Positions 23,750 through 34,649 of a DNA stretch of 64,000 nt are shown piece after piece (the stretch's first letter is position 1; the number at the start of each line of letters is the position of its first letter). The stretch is from positions 1,173,200,863-1,173,264,862 of the forward strand of contig NC_090437.1 in NCBI RefSeq assembly GCF_031143425.1. Direction: 5' to 3'. A program made the translations under genes and the position numbers. Under the pieces are notes generated by a model, which was not told where the DNA came from, did no database searches, and worked only from the letters and a program-made list of their open reading frames with translations. This DNA comes from Pleurodeles waltl (lineage: Eukaryota > Chordata > Amphibia > Caudata > Salamandridae).

Positions 23750-24844
23750 ATAAATGACCATATGTCAACCTTAGTAAGGCTTATTGATGAAAATAAGAAA
23801 TCCATGGCCAATAAAAATCAAAAGGAAGTATAAGAGGCTTTATCGCAAATGGATGGGTTACAACTGCATACGTGTCCAAACACCCTATGTTGATAAAGAA
23901 ATGGGGAGAACTCTCTATGTACAGACAGTATATCGCTCGTATGAAGAGAATTTGAAAAGGCATAGAGTGGGGTGCTGTGAAAGGGAAAAAGGAGAAGGCG
24001 TCCATAAACACACCAAGAATGACAAAACAAATAGTCAAAGTTCTAAAAAAAGAATTCCAAAGAACCACACAAAAGGGATCTAATAATGTCCATATAGAAG
24101 AAGTAGGAAAGGGAGATTCAGGGAGTGATAATCGAAATAATTACCAACCCTTGAACAAGAAAGAGCTTGGGAATGCTAACAAAGAGGTAGTAAGAGCAGA
24201 ACACCGAGGCCCGGGTGAATGAGGGCGGGTAAGATACATAAAAGTAATGATAATAAAGCAAAGCAAGATACTAGCATGAAAGGTGCAAATGACAGAACAT
24301 CAGCAATAAAGGGGTGGAAAACAAATACGTTATCAGTATATCTAGAGCTCATACAAAAAGTTTTAAAAAGGAAAAAAAGAAAGGAAGTTAGTCCCCCTGA
24401 ATCGCTCTCAGTTATAATTTTTCTTCTCAAAATGCCTCAGCCTGAAAGCAATTGCGTCAAAGGATCTCAGATAAGTAGGGTTTACAAACAACAATAAGGG
24501 TAACAAAGTAACAAAGGTATTATTGTTAAGGTAGCGCTTTCAAAGATGGAAAGCGAGGTATAAAAGGAAGGTATTAAATTCATACCAGACATAGAAATAC
24601 CAGAAGAAGGTTACTCTAATAATCCCTTTCTGAGGTATCATGCTGGGTTAAGTCCTAAGCAGGTTAAATTGATTGAATAGAATAGAATACGGAAGTCAGT
24701 AAGAAGGAAGATCTAAAAATAATGGTCCCACACCGCAGCTCTGAAGAAATCTAGGGTGTCAGTATTTGTGAGAATAGATATACTGCCTTTTCCTCACCAG
24801 CCAATAACGAGGGTGGGTGGTTGAGTGATATTGACTAGGACAAA

Positions 24845-25423
24845 GGGGGTCATTCTGACCCTGGCGGCCGGTGACCGCCAAGGTCACCGACCACGGGAGC
24901 ACCACCAACAGGCTGGCGGTGCTCCCGAGGGCATTCTGACCGCGGCGGTTCAGCCGCGGTCAGAAAGGGTAAACCGGCGGTCTCCCGCCGGTTTACCACT
25001 GCCCTACAGAATCCTCCATGGCTGCGGAGCGCGCTCCGCAGCCATGGGGATTCTAACACCCCCTACCGCCATCCTGTTCCTGGCGGGTCTCCCGCCAGGA
25101 ACAGGATGGTGGTAGGGGGTGCCGCGGGGCCCCCATAAGAGGGCCCCGCAAAGTATTTCAGTGTCTGCAAAGCAGACACTGAAATACGCGACGGGTGCAA
25201 CTGCACCCGTCGCACCCCTGCAACTACGCCGGCTCAATTCTGAGCCGGCGTCCTCGTTGCAGGGGCATTTCCGCTGGGCCGGCGGGCGCTCTTTCGGAGA
25301 GCGCCCGCCGGCCCAGTGGAAATGTCTAAATGGCCGCCGCGGTCTTTTGACCGCGGTGCGGTCATTTCACGGCGGTACCTTGGCGGACGGCCTCCGCCGT
25401 CCGCCAAGGTTAAAATCACCCCC
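24845..25423. mobile_element. Hairpin-chain MITE A (579 bp, AAA target duplication)
   Basis: Terminal repeats start GGGGGTCATTCTGACC on the left and end ATCACCCCC on the right. AAA flanks both sides (24842-24844, 25424-25426). The interior is a chain of about twelve consecutive palindromes: 24895-24927, 24935-24964, 24968-24997, 25009-25053, 25057-25121, 25124-25149, 25153-25187, 25188-25213, 25216-25265, 25266-25324, 25337-25356 and 25377-25410. Most are perfect or nearly so, with loops of 0-8 bases. GC content is far above the AT-rich neighbours. There is no coding capacity; open frames here come from the symmetry. Confidence 0.9.
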
Positions 25424-25530
25424 AAAGTGTGGTCGCACAGCCTATGGATCCTATAATGGAATATTAGTGGGTTTGTGAAAATGTCATGCTCAGAAATGTT
25501 AAAAGAGATAACATATCGACATGAGATTAT

Positions 25531-26459
25531 GGCCCTCATTACGTCGCTGGCAGACGGCGGTATTTTGGAGAACGGTACTGCCAACAGGCTGGCGGTACCT
25601 TTCCCCAAAATATGACATTGGCGGTTTGGCTCAAGCCAAACCGCCAATGTACCACTCCGTCCGTCAGGGCGGTAACAGCTGTCGGGCTGGAGACCTCGGT
25701 CTCCAGTCAGGTGGCTGTCACAGTCCCACCCTCTGGATTATGACCCCGCCTACTGCCATGGTTTTCGTGCCACGAAAACCATGGTGGTAGGCACTATCAG
25801 TGCCAGGGAATTCCTTCCCTGACACTGATAGGGGTCTTTCCTCCCCCTCCCCAGATTCCTCCCCCACACTCCCCCTCTCCCCTGACCCCCCCGACATACA
25901 CACACCTACATGCACAGACATACACAAGCATACACACACCCATACCCACATTCACCCACACATGCATATATTCATTTACACACACATCAACACACACTGA
26001 CATACATCCTAGCACACACGCATTCACACCACACAACATACACGCACACTCACACCCGTTCATGCACACACGCATTCCAAACGCCACACTCCTGCATGCA
26101 CGCACACAAAAACATGCACACACACCACCCCCTACCCCCTTCCCCTGTCGGAGCACCAGGCTTACCTGCTTGCAGGGGGTCCTCCGGCAGGAGACAGGAT
26201 ACGGCGCTGCTGCCAACAGCAGCGTCCGCCAGCGGAACATCGCCAGGACGTATCATGTGTCATGATACGGTCAGCGGTGGTCTACTAGCGTGGCGCTGCT
26301 GCTGGCAGCAGCAACACCTTACCGCCGTCCGCCGCCATGACCGTAACTAGAATTCCGCCAGCCTTCTGGCAGCGTTCAAGCTACAGTAATAATATGGCGG
26401 ACGGTAGGTAGCCACGGTGACGGTAGGTGGCATTTACCGCCTAGGTCATAATGAGGGCC
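25531..26459. mobile_element. Hairpin-rich MITE C (929 bp) with CA-rich core
   Basis: Ends are GGCCCTCATTACG and CATAATGAGGGCC. Hairpins lie near both ends, for example around 25694-25712 (ggagacctcggtctcc) and 25755-25790 (catggttttcgtgccacg folding to its complement). The core at 25875-26130 is a degenerate (CACA/CATACA)n tract. Flanking triplets are TAT and AAT. Removing the element plus one triplet leaves the LINE X endonuclease in frame (EIICLQ), which confirms the insertion and supports a 3-bp duplication with one mutation. Confidence 0.85.
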
Positions 26460-26462
26460 AAT

Positions 26463-27300
26463 ATGTTTACAGAAAATCTGGCTGTGCAATGAAACATCTA
26501 CCACTGATGGGTTTGTGCAGGTAAATAGAACACCGAAGAAGAGGCAACAGGGGTGACCATCTGGGGGGAGTTAATATTGCTTACATCCACCAAGATAGCA
26601 AAAACGGTATTAATGGTAAAAGTAAAATGTAATTGGATCGTGACTTGTAGAGTACATTTATACAAACCAGACAATAGATATGATAGTATGCTAATAATCA
26701 ACATTTACATCCACGTGGGGAGTGCAGGAGAGTATGGGTCTGAGCTAAGGAGTTTTAAGGAAGATGTGGAATACATTTGTACAAACTTCCACAAAGATAT
26801 GATTATATTGTTGGGAGATTTTAACCATAGATTGGACCCAAGAAAGATTAACCCCTTGTTTGAGAAGATTTTTTCAACATATAACATTAACATTGCTAAT
26901 TTGCCTGTATGTATGTTAGCTACATGTGATAATTCACTAGGAAAGTTTCTGGGTTCAAAGGGAATGTTTTGTATAAATGGGCAGAGAAGCTCCGTCGGCC
27001 AGCATGCCAGAAGTTTAAATATGGGTTGCAACTATGCCCAATCGAGTATATCTTTATGCAGGCCTGGACACAATTGGAAGATTCAAGGTAATGCAAACAG
27101 AGGGAAGCGACCATTACCTCCTACACCTGGAAATAATTATGGGGGTAAATAGGATTAGAGAAATGGTTCTTCCCCTACAGATAAAACACCCCAAGCACCT
27201 CACTACTAGGATCAAGGAAGAACACCTGGTGCAACTGGCTAATATCCAACAGAGCCAAGAGTTGAAAAGCTCCAGCCAACTGCGTAAGATATTATAAAAA
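26463..27300 (+). pseudogene. LINE X endonuclease remnant
   Basis: APE-type endonuclease motifs: 'ICLQKIWL' at the MITE junction (the usual QETW with Glu changed to Lys), a glycine-rich 'PSGG' near 26570, SMLIINIYIH near 26690, and IILLGDFNHRLDP at about 26805-26840 with catalytic Asp and Asn. The open segment 26553-27152 covers most of it; stops and frame changes precede and follow. The first part of the domain (WNISG near 25463) lies on the other side of the MITE. Confidence 0.7.
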
Positions 27301-27599
27301 TGTAATTAACCAAGTAGTTCACTGCTTAAAGGTAGATTTAAATGCCAACAGGAAGAAGCAAAAAAGCACACAGACCAATACTAGGAATGTTAATGCTTTG
27401 TTTGACAGGGATTGCACAAAGTTAAAATGTCAGATTAGGAAAGAGGAGAATAATTGTAAAAATAAAGCTTGATCAAGAGACCTATGCCAGCCTCCAGAAC
27501 ACCAAGGGAAAAACTAAAAAAACTTTTGAAGATTGAAAAAGAGCGTATAAAGAGAGCTGCTGAAAAAATATGCTAGAAGTTATTGAAACACAAAATGTG

Positions 27600-28450
27600 A
27601 AAATGTTTTGGAAGCTCGTGCAGCTGAGCTCAGGCAAGATGGAAGTCAATGAAATGAGTGGAGGAAGAAGAAGCATGGGTAGAACATCTAAAAGAAATAT
27701 ATGGAGGGGGTTTGGAGGCTGAGAGAATGAGTCTAACAGAATGGTATGGGGTGGATGAGGGTATTAAAACCCAGTACTCCCTGCGCAGTATTAAAAACAC
27801 AATCTTAGCCCTGGATCTGACTAGAGCAGCAGGGCCAGATAATCCACCTGATGTCATAGTTAAGACTAGGGTTGACTGGTGGGCAATATTTTTCTACCTG
27901 TCACTCCAAGGAATCTTAGCTATGGGCCCATTCACAGGAAACTAGAAGGGGGCAATGATCAGACCGATACACAAGGGGGAAAACACAAAAATACCAACAA
28001 TTACAGACTGATTAATCGGCTTGATGTGGGTGAAAAACTATTCATAAAAATAATTGTAGGTAGACTTAAAGAATTGGCAGAATTACATCGTATTGTTCCC
28101 CTGTAAAAAGGGGGTTTTAACGAAGGCCACAATTGGTTTAGCCTATGGTCACTCACGCAGAAGACTATGGAGCAAATGGGCAGCTTATTCTGCTGCTTTG
28201 TAGACCGTTGTGCAGCCCTTAACTTTGTTGATCGGAATTGTTTATGGGAAACATTGGTGAAACTAGACATCCCTAACAGCCTCCTGACAATTATGAAGGA
28301 GCTGCACTCACACAACTAGGTCCAGGTAATTACAGATATAGACTGGAGTTTGACCCTGAAAATACCAATTAATAATGGGATGCACCCGGGATGTGTTTTG
28401 GCTCCCCCTGCTCTTTTCCTTGTTTACCTACTGATGGAACAGATATGCTA
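27600..28450 (+). pseudogene. LINE X reverse transcriptase, N-terminal half
   Basis: Motifs in order: LTRAAGPDNPPDVIVK (about 27817), 'YRLINRLDVGEKLFIKIIV' (about 28001-28060), FVDRNCLWETLVKLDIP (about 28223-28275, with the catalytic Asp replaced around 'CAALNFVD'), and 'GCVLAPALFLVYL' (about 28391-28430). Frames change at about 27945 and 28106. The sequence breaks off at 28450 where another element is inserted, and the YADD part reappears after 29857. Confidence 0.7.
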
Positions 28451-29852
28451 ATATGAGGAATTTCTAATGATTAATGTGTGTTTATTAATGAAGAAAATTC
28501 AATGAAGAAACTAATATCTGAAAATAACGTGTATAAGCAAAATATGCCCACCGGGAGTGGTCCCCATGTGTATTAACAAGATGCTAAATAATGAGAAATA
28601 TTCATGTAAAATGCATTAATATGTCATACTTGGATGTATAACCTATGTTTTATGTTAATTTGCATTCTTAACTTGGCCAAACTAAAGGCCTGGTTTCACT
28701 GGGCCTTCCCTGCTTATAACGTGAAGACGTGACAAGGCTTGCAAGGAGTGATAACCGGAGCAAGGGACCTTTAACTGCGCAGAGTTGAGATGACTCTGCT
28801 GGAACATTCTGCAATGTACCAGCGGACAGGAGATGATGAAGACAATTTTATACAATTATGTATAGTGTATGCTAAACGTACTTTCCCAGGACTTGAACAA
28901 TGGAAGCTCTGACTAAAAGACTTGTGTGCAACAATTTCGTTACCTGAAGAGCCGGATGATGTTCAACAGAGGAACCAATGGAACTAATGGAATTGAATCC
29001 TAAGTAGACGTGTAGATGCGGTAAACAAAAACTATAGGTTAGAATCATAACTTCTGATAAGGTTGACCAATTAGCAATTAGTGGGATGGACTGAGAGACC
29101 CTAATAAAAAGTCATGACAAGGGGAGTAAAATCAGAGCGGAGAGGAGAAAGTTGATGACGTCAGGAGACGCTGTCTGAAGTGCTGATAATTGGGCTTACA
29201 CTCTGTGAGCCGGATATTTTGCTTACTATCGATGACCTGGAGACGAAGACTGACTCGTTGCTGACCCATCTTGGATAGGTAGCTATAATAATGCGACTGA
29301 TAAACCTTTGCCTTTTCTTCTATGTACCAACTGTGCTGTACAGAATTTCTCATTTAGATAGATTTTTCCAAATTAATGTTTTGCCCAAATTGTTTTCGCA
29401 TTAAGTCCCACATGCTGATGCTAATCTTGGTTAGGTAGGCTGACAGGGGTGACATTGATGGTGACAGTTGACTGACCGAATTGCTTTGCTGAATCGCTAC
29501 ATAAATGATTGAGAAATTATTAGGTTAATGTTTGCTTTGATTATTTGTGTCTCTTGGATGAATAATGTTTCCGTGATGATTAATAAAGCTTAATTACTAA
29601 TAATAGTCAAATAAGGGTTTTTGATTAGAATTGTAACCAATAGGGAATAAAAACTATTAACCTTTTCTTGTGAGTGATGGTTATTTTTGTTAGATAGGGT
29701 TTGTTCTTAGTTCCTTCAAAGTTGACTTTGATTTATTAATGTTGATTAATGGATTAGTATTTCACTGCATGACTAGGATACTCCATGTGATTCAAAAGGT
29801 TCATCGATCTATACACGTCCCCTTGTGAGTTTACTTACTAAGGACCAGGCAC
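28451..29852. mobile_element. Unclassified 1.4-kb insertion in LINE X, possibly a solo LTR
   Basis: Foreign sequence between two halves of the RT. The 4-bp word GCTA flanks it directly (28447-28450 and 29853-29856). It has no coding capacity, is AT-rich, and holds an AATAAA (about 29103). A TG...CA reading (28446-29851) is also possible but its flanking pentamers (AGATA/CGCTA) do not match, so the exact borders and class are unsure. Confidence 0.5.
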
Positions 29853-29856
29853 GCTA

Positions 29857-30956
29857 GCACTACCATCAGTATTAGCAGTTGCAAAGGGCATCAGCTCCAA
29901 AATGGATGGCAAACATATAGCATGCCTCCTAAATGTGGATAATATCGTCATTATGGATCTGACTGAAATAGGTTTACAAAGGAAACTGAATACTTTTGTG
30001 GAAAACTACAATAATAATAAGTTAGTGGTAAACATGGATTAGACTATGGTGATGGGCTTCAGCAAAAAAAACTGCAAACTTTGGATGGTACTTAGAACCC
30101 ACAAAGTTAGAAACCTTTAATAAACATAAGTACCTATGGGTATGGTTCGAGATGAGTTTACTGTGGAACAATCATACCGAATCACTCAAAGCTGGAGCCT
30201 TAGCATCAGTAAGTGGTCTGATAAAATGTAACAGAAATTATGGAGATATGTCCCTAATACCTTTAATAATGGCGTATTCAGCCATGATCCACCCTCAATT
30301 CCAGTATGGAGCCGAGTTGCTCAGCCTAAGCGGCAAAAGGAATATGAAGAGGGGAAATGTTGAAAAGCCTGCTATCACTGTCGAGGTCTTCAGTGTCTCA
30401 GGCAATAGGAATAACATAATGGAGCTATCTGGCATTTGCTGAGGCCGTTAGATTTTGTCTGCATCTCAACTCAGGAGATATCCATAAGTTATCATTGTTA
30501 TGTAAAAATGTGATTACGTAGAACAAACTGAAGTTGGCTAAGGGCGTCAGGAAAAACCTAGAGAAAATATGTAGGGTACTGGGTCTAAGTATAGGCTTTC
30601 AGAATCTGCAAACAGATACAACGGAATGCAAACTCTACATTTTAACAAAGAATAAAGCTAGAGAACATGATATGCAGTATTTAAAGGGGGAAGCCTTCAG
30701 TCCAATTTATTCTTGGATTCACTACCAAACCGTAGGTTCAGATCTGAATTGCTAAGGTTGAGAACCCGTATTAATCTGTGCCATGGCAGTAACGAGGTAA
30801 AAATGGCAATGATGGATGCATTTGCTAAATATATCTGTGGTTTGCGAGTAAAGTGTGACAGTCTCCATATCCTCTTGAATTGTTGAAAAGTTCATACCCT
30901 TCGGAAAACTATTTTGATGTTTTTTTTCCAAAAAATATGGCGTCCAAGATCGTGTG
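29857..30956 (+). pseudogene. LINE X RT end and C-terminal region
   Basis: Starts with a LINE frame reading LLNVDNIVIMDLTEIGLQRK near 29930, where LLYADDIVLM is expected, so the catalytic pair is lost. 'NKLVVNMD' follows near 30015. Further C-terminal pieces lie at 30152-30442 (including FQYGAELLSL) and 30534-30755. A GLRVKCD-type segment at about 30840 is the first copy of a duplicated 3' block. Multiple stops. Confidence 0.65.
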
Positions 30957-32316
30957 TGTTGGAAAATGGGCTATTGGTAAGGGCAGGTAGGTACCTACAC
31001 TTAGCAATAGGCCACTAACCTCTACTTAGGTCCAGTTAGGTCTCAGTAAATTAAACCAAGAGAATGCAGGGTCGAGGTGCAGGCCAGGGGTCCAGCAGGG
31101 CAGTCCTTCTTCTCCTGTAGTTCTTCCTTGTTGGAATCTGATGGGGATCTGAGGTGTGGGAGGGTCTGCCAGTTTTATCCCTGCTCCTGGGTGAAAAACA
31201 GGGGGGTACTGGTTATCCAATCAGGGGCAGGGTCCTTCCCTCTGTGATGACCACTTCCTGGGAAGTGTGGCAAAAATCAGTCCCAGGAAGCAACGTTCCT
31301 CAAAAATCCATCATGGCTGAAAGTGATTTTTGGAGGTTATATCTGGCTGAGCCCACCCACCAAACACACCCCTCTCCTGCCCTCTCCTAATCTAATCAAG
31401 GGGGCACCTAATTGTCTGGGTTTGCAGGATGTGGGGGTGTTGCTGGGTTGCTCCAAATGTCCTTCTCTGCCTTTGAAGACCAGTTTGGCAGCCCTACCCC
31501 TTCCTGCCTCACCATCTGCTGAAGGGAGATCTCCCCCCACAGGCACATCTCGTTGTGTGAAGCCAGGCCACTTCACACCTCATCAAGCCTGGCCAGGCTG
31601 TCAGAAGCTGGCCAATCAGAGCACAGCAGCAAAAACACTGCAAGGCTGAAGTTGGCAACATTTCAGGTAAAGTTTAAAACTCTTTACCTGAACAAGTTAT
31701 ATTAAATCCAACAACTGGAAGTTGTGGGGTTTATTATAACAATTAATTTGATACCAAACTTCTGGAATCTGTTACTGAAGGGGACTTTTAAAATTAAAAT
31801 AAAGTCTCCCCATTGAGGGAAAAACGAATTTGGCTGTTTTACCTCACCAGGGCTTATAAAACTATTTTTATAAGGTCCCTGCTTATAGTTACATGGCACC
31901 CAGCCCTAGGGGCACATAGGGCACACCTTTGGGGTGACTTATGTGTAAAAATAAGGTAGTTTAAGACTTTGGAGCTACTTTTAATTCCAAAGTCGAATTT
32001 GCATGTAACTTTAATTTAAAAGCAGCCAGCAAGGCAGGCCTGCCTTTAAAATGACACTGGGCACCTCAGCAGTGCACCTATGGGGGCACTACCTATGCTG
32101 GGGTCCCTAAACCTCCATGCCCTAACATATACTAGGGACTTATAGGTAGGTTAACTTTGCCAATTATAATTAGCCTAATTTGCATATTCACTTTACACAG
32201 AGCACTGGCCCTGGGACTGGTAAGCAGTACCCAGGGCACAGCCAAGAGTCAGTAACCACCAATACCTGTCCAAAACGTTTGGGGGTGACCAGGGCAAAAA
32301 GGAGGACTTTCCTACA
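30957..32316. mobile_element. Solo LTR, 1360 bp, perfect 5-bp target duplication
   Basis: Begins TGTTGGAAAATGGGC and ends CTTTCCTACA, the TG...CA ends of an LTR. The 5-bp word GTGTG flanks it at 30952-30956 and 32317-32321. The unoccupied site is present in the second copy of the host sequence at 32629-32658 ('atcgtgtgcaagtagtgg'), which fixes both borders. No internal coding region is present, so recombination between LTRs removed it. Superfamily is not determined; 5-bp duplications fit Gypsy. Confidence 0.92.
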
Positions 32317-32830
32317 GTGTGCAAGCAGTGGCACTTTTAAAAGATATGCAATATTTGGATGTGACTTGGGCCTTAAGGAGATCTGTGGCTGCAGCTAAGT
32401 GGGCTTTATTAGATTATTAGAAGTTTACCCTTTTTAATTTGGTTTTTAGCTCATGGCAAAATGAGGAGTGGTTACCCTACGTGGATTCACTACCAAACCA
32501 TCGGTTCAGATCTGAATTGTTAAGGTTGAGAACCGTTATTAATCTGTACCACAGAAGTAACAAAGTAAAAATGGCAATGATGGATGCATTTGATAAATGT
32601 ACCTGTGCTTTTCGTGTAAAGTGTACCAGGCATCCAAATCGTGTGCAAGTAGTGGCACTTTTAAAAGATGTGTGATATTTGGATGTGACTTGTGTCTTAG
32701 TCAGATTTGTGGTTGCCGCTAAAGGGGTTTTATTAGATTATTAGAATTTACATTTTTTAATTTGGTTTTTAGCTATTCTAATGAGTGAATGTTTGATTTG
32801 TCTTAGAAATGGTATGATGAGATTTTATTC
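32317..32830 (+). repeat. LINE X 3' end with a ~321-bp tandem duplication
   Basis: The block starting 'gtgtgcaagcagtggcactt' at 32319 recurs at 32640. The block 'ggattcactaccaaacc' at 30715 recurs at 32484. The 3' end of LINE X is therefore present twice in tandem, and the first unit is split by the solo LTR. The second unit retains 'MAMMDAFDKCTCAFRVKCT' (about 32568-32625). The two units differ by substitutions and by about 80 bp present only in the first. Confidence 0.75.
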
Positions 32831-32954
32831 GTACTCATATGTATTGTGATGATTATTGTCATGATTACTTATATATAAATTACACAAGATTTTATTTGTA
32901 CATATGTTTTATGATGATTAACTCCTGCGCTGTTTTATGTTGTTTAAAGACCAA

Positions 32955-33335
32955 GGTCTACATAAACATGCCTTTTTCACTGACTGACCTGCTCCATGGC
33001 TTACCAGATTCCACACTGTCACATCTTAAGAAAATCCTACCCACTGAAGCATGTCTCATCTAGGGCCAGAACTCATATTATCCCCATCCTCTTGAAACAC
33101 CATTGGCTCCCCTTGTCAGCAGACACCATTTTCAAAACCAGCTGCATCATTTACAAAGCCACCATGACCAATGTCCACACTTAAATTAACAAGGTAGCAG
33201 GCCCTTTCAGCCAATGCACCCAGGATCTGGAACAACATCTTCATATCCTTAAGGATCTCCCAAATGCTGTTCCAAATTTAAGGAAGAGTTGAAGACCCAA
33301 CTCTTTAAAGAACACTACATCACAATGCTGTAATA
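32955..33335 (+). mobile_element. L2-like LINE C-terminal fragment (copy 3)
   Basis: Reads 'SRARTHIIPILLKHHWLPL' at about 33055, then 'KTSCIIYKAT', 'WNNIF' and 'FKEELKTQLFKEH' at about 33275. This is the post-RT tail of L2/CR1 elements ('THITPVLKSLHWLPV...LKTQLF'). A 5'-truncated fragment without flanking duplication in view. Confidence 0.7.
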
Positions 33336-33904
33336 ACTAGTTAAACAGCTACCACTCCTTTCACTCCATGACCGTATGCCTACCTTTGTCCCTGTACATA
33401 TCTTCTTGTCTTTTCAAACAGGTTTGCGCTATACTAATATCCCATATAATCATAGATACATAAACATCTCCTTTCGTGAACGCAAAAATATATAAACAGC
33501 TAGTAAGAACCAACTAACATGACATCTGAAAATAAATAGGCATCTGCAGAAGTCCGATATACTGCAACATAAGGTCACATTTATGTATAGCTATAAAAAC
33601 TAATGAGCAGATGAATCATAGGGACTTCTGCAATTAATTTGTGCATTAAAGATTATCTTCTGTGCATACTTGCCACTTTAGAGCTCCTAGTCTTCTTAAC
33701 TTCTCAATTATACTGGATTATTTTCTGTCTCAATTTACCAGTTTAAGAAAGAGAGGGTGTCCCGGGGAGGGTCTTTGTAATACAGCATTTAAATTGTTCT
33801 TTATTTGACTTTGGAGATGCTTACCTACAAATAGCAGCTCATAAATATTATAACAGTATATTACGATGGAGCCACAGGGTTGGAGAACTAATGGAACAGG
33901 TAAG

Positions 33905-34640
33905 CACTATAGAAAGGGAGCGAAGGAGTGAGAGCAGGATGGAGAGATGAGCGGATGTAGAGATGAATACATGGAGAGAGGGTAAAGAGATTGGTGGATG
34001 TAGCTAAAGAAAGCTACATGGAAGGACAGAAGGCAGTATGGGTGGATGGGAGGAGGAAGGATGGGTGGAAGGCTAGATGATGGAGAGAAGAAAGGAAGAA
34101 AGGATGGGTGGATGGATGGAGAGAAGGGAAGATGGATGGATGAATGGATTGATGAGGAGAAAGAAGAATGGTAGGATGGGTGATTGATGAATGTATTTTT
34201 CAATGGAATGAAGGAACAAAAATAGAAGAAATAAATAGTTGGGAGACAGATGGATGGATGACAGGAAGAAAGGAAAATAAGAAGGAAGGATTGAGAGGAA
34301 AGACAGATAAAAGCATGAATAAGGATAGCGAGAACTAAATAAAAGATAAAAAAGAGGGTGAGGGAAGGAAGAAATGAATGAATGACAAAGAGAAGGAAGG
34401 AAAGATAGCAAAATACAGAAGGATGCAGAAGAGGAAACAAAGATGAAGGAACAAAAGGAAAGAAAATCAGACCGTAAAGGGACTATAAGCATAGAAAGAG
34501 GATACAAAGAAAGAAGGAAAAGATGGAAATAAAGAAGATATGAAAGAAGGAAAGGAAGTTAGAAAGAACAAACTAAAGAAAAAGAAAGATAGAAAGAAAG
34601 TTAAAAGTAATGAAGAAATAGATGAACAGAAGTTCAGAGA
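33905..34640 (+). repeat. 730-bp polypurine tract
   Basis: Plus strand almost entirely A and G: degenerate GGAT, GGAA, GAAA and AGAG words, e.g. 'gatggatggatgaatgg' runs around 34105-34150. Long minus-strand frames rich in Ser, Phe, Leu and Pro are artefacts of this composition. Confidence 0.9.
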
Positions 34641-34649
34641 AAAAGAATT

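Larger units (their letters stand above)
23400..32830 (+). mobile_element. LINE X, near full-length plus-strand copy, interrupted four times
   Basis: Plus-strand LINE pieces occur in order: an ORF1-like coiled-coil segment (23438-24500), endonuclease (25427-25530 and 26460-27300), RT (27600-28450), C-terminal part (29857-30956) and 3' end (32317-32830). The pieces are separated by two MITEs (24845-25423, 25531-26459), an unclassified insertion (about 28451-29852) and a solo LTR (30957-32316). Joining endonuclease pieces across the second MITE keeps the reading frame. The clade is not assigned; the RT resembles LINEs with a VDR..LW..L..L.IP motif. Confidence 0.75.

Noticed and set aside
23784..24497. 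Several Lys-rich open frames
   Set aside because: Probably degenerate LINE ORF1 continuation; not enough pattern for separate gene calls.
24845..25423. Series of short repeats that could suggest a CRISPR-like or tRNA-array structure
   Set aside because: The units are different palindromes, not one repeated sequence with spacers, and the context is vertebrate intron.
25797..26350. Cys/Val/Met-rich and His/Thr-rich frames on both strands
   Set aside because: They derive from the degenerate CA repeat inside MITE C.
33907..34507. Overlapping 177- and 144-codon Ser/Phe/Leu-rich minus-strand frames
   Set aside because: Both are products of the polypurine tract; no stop codons arise easily in such composition.
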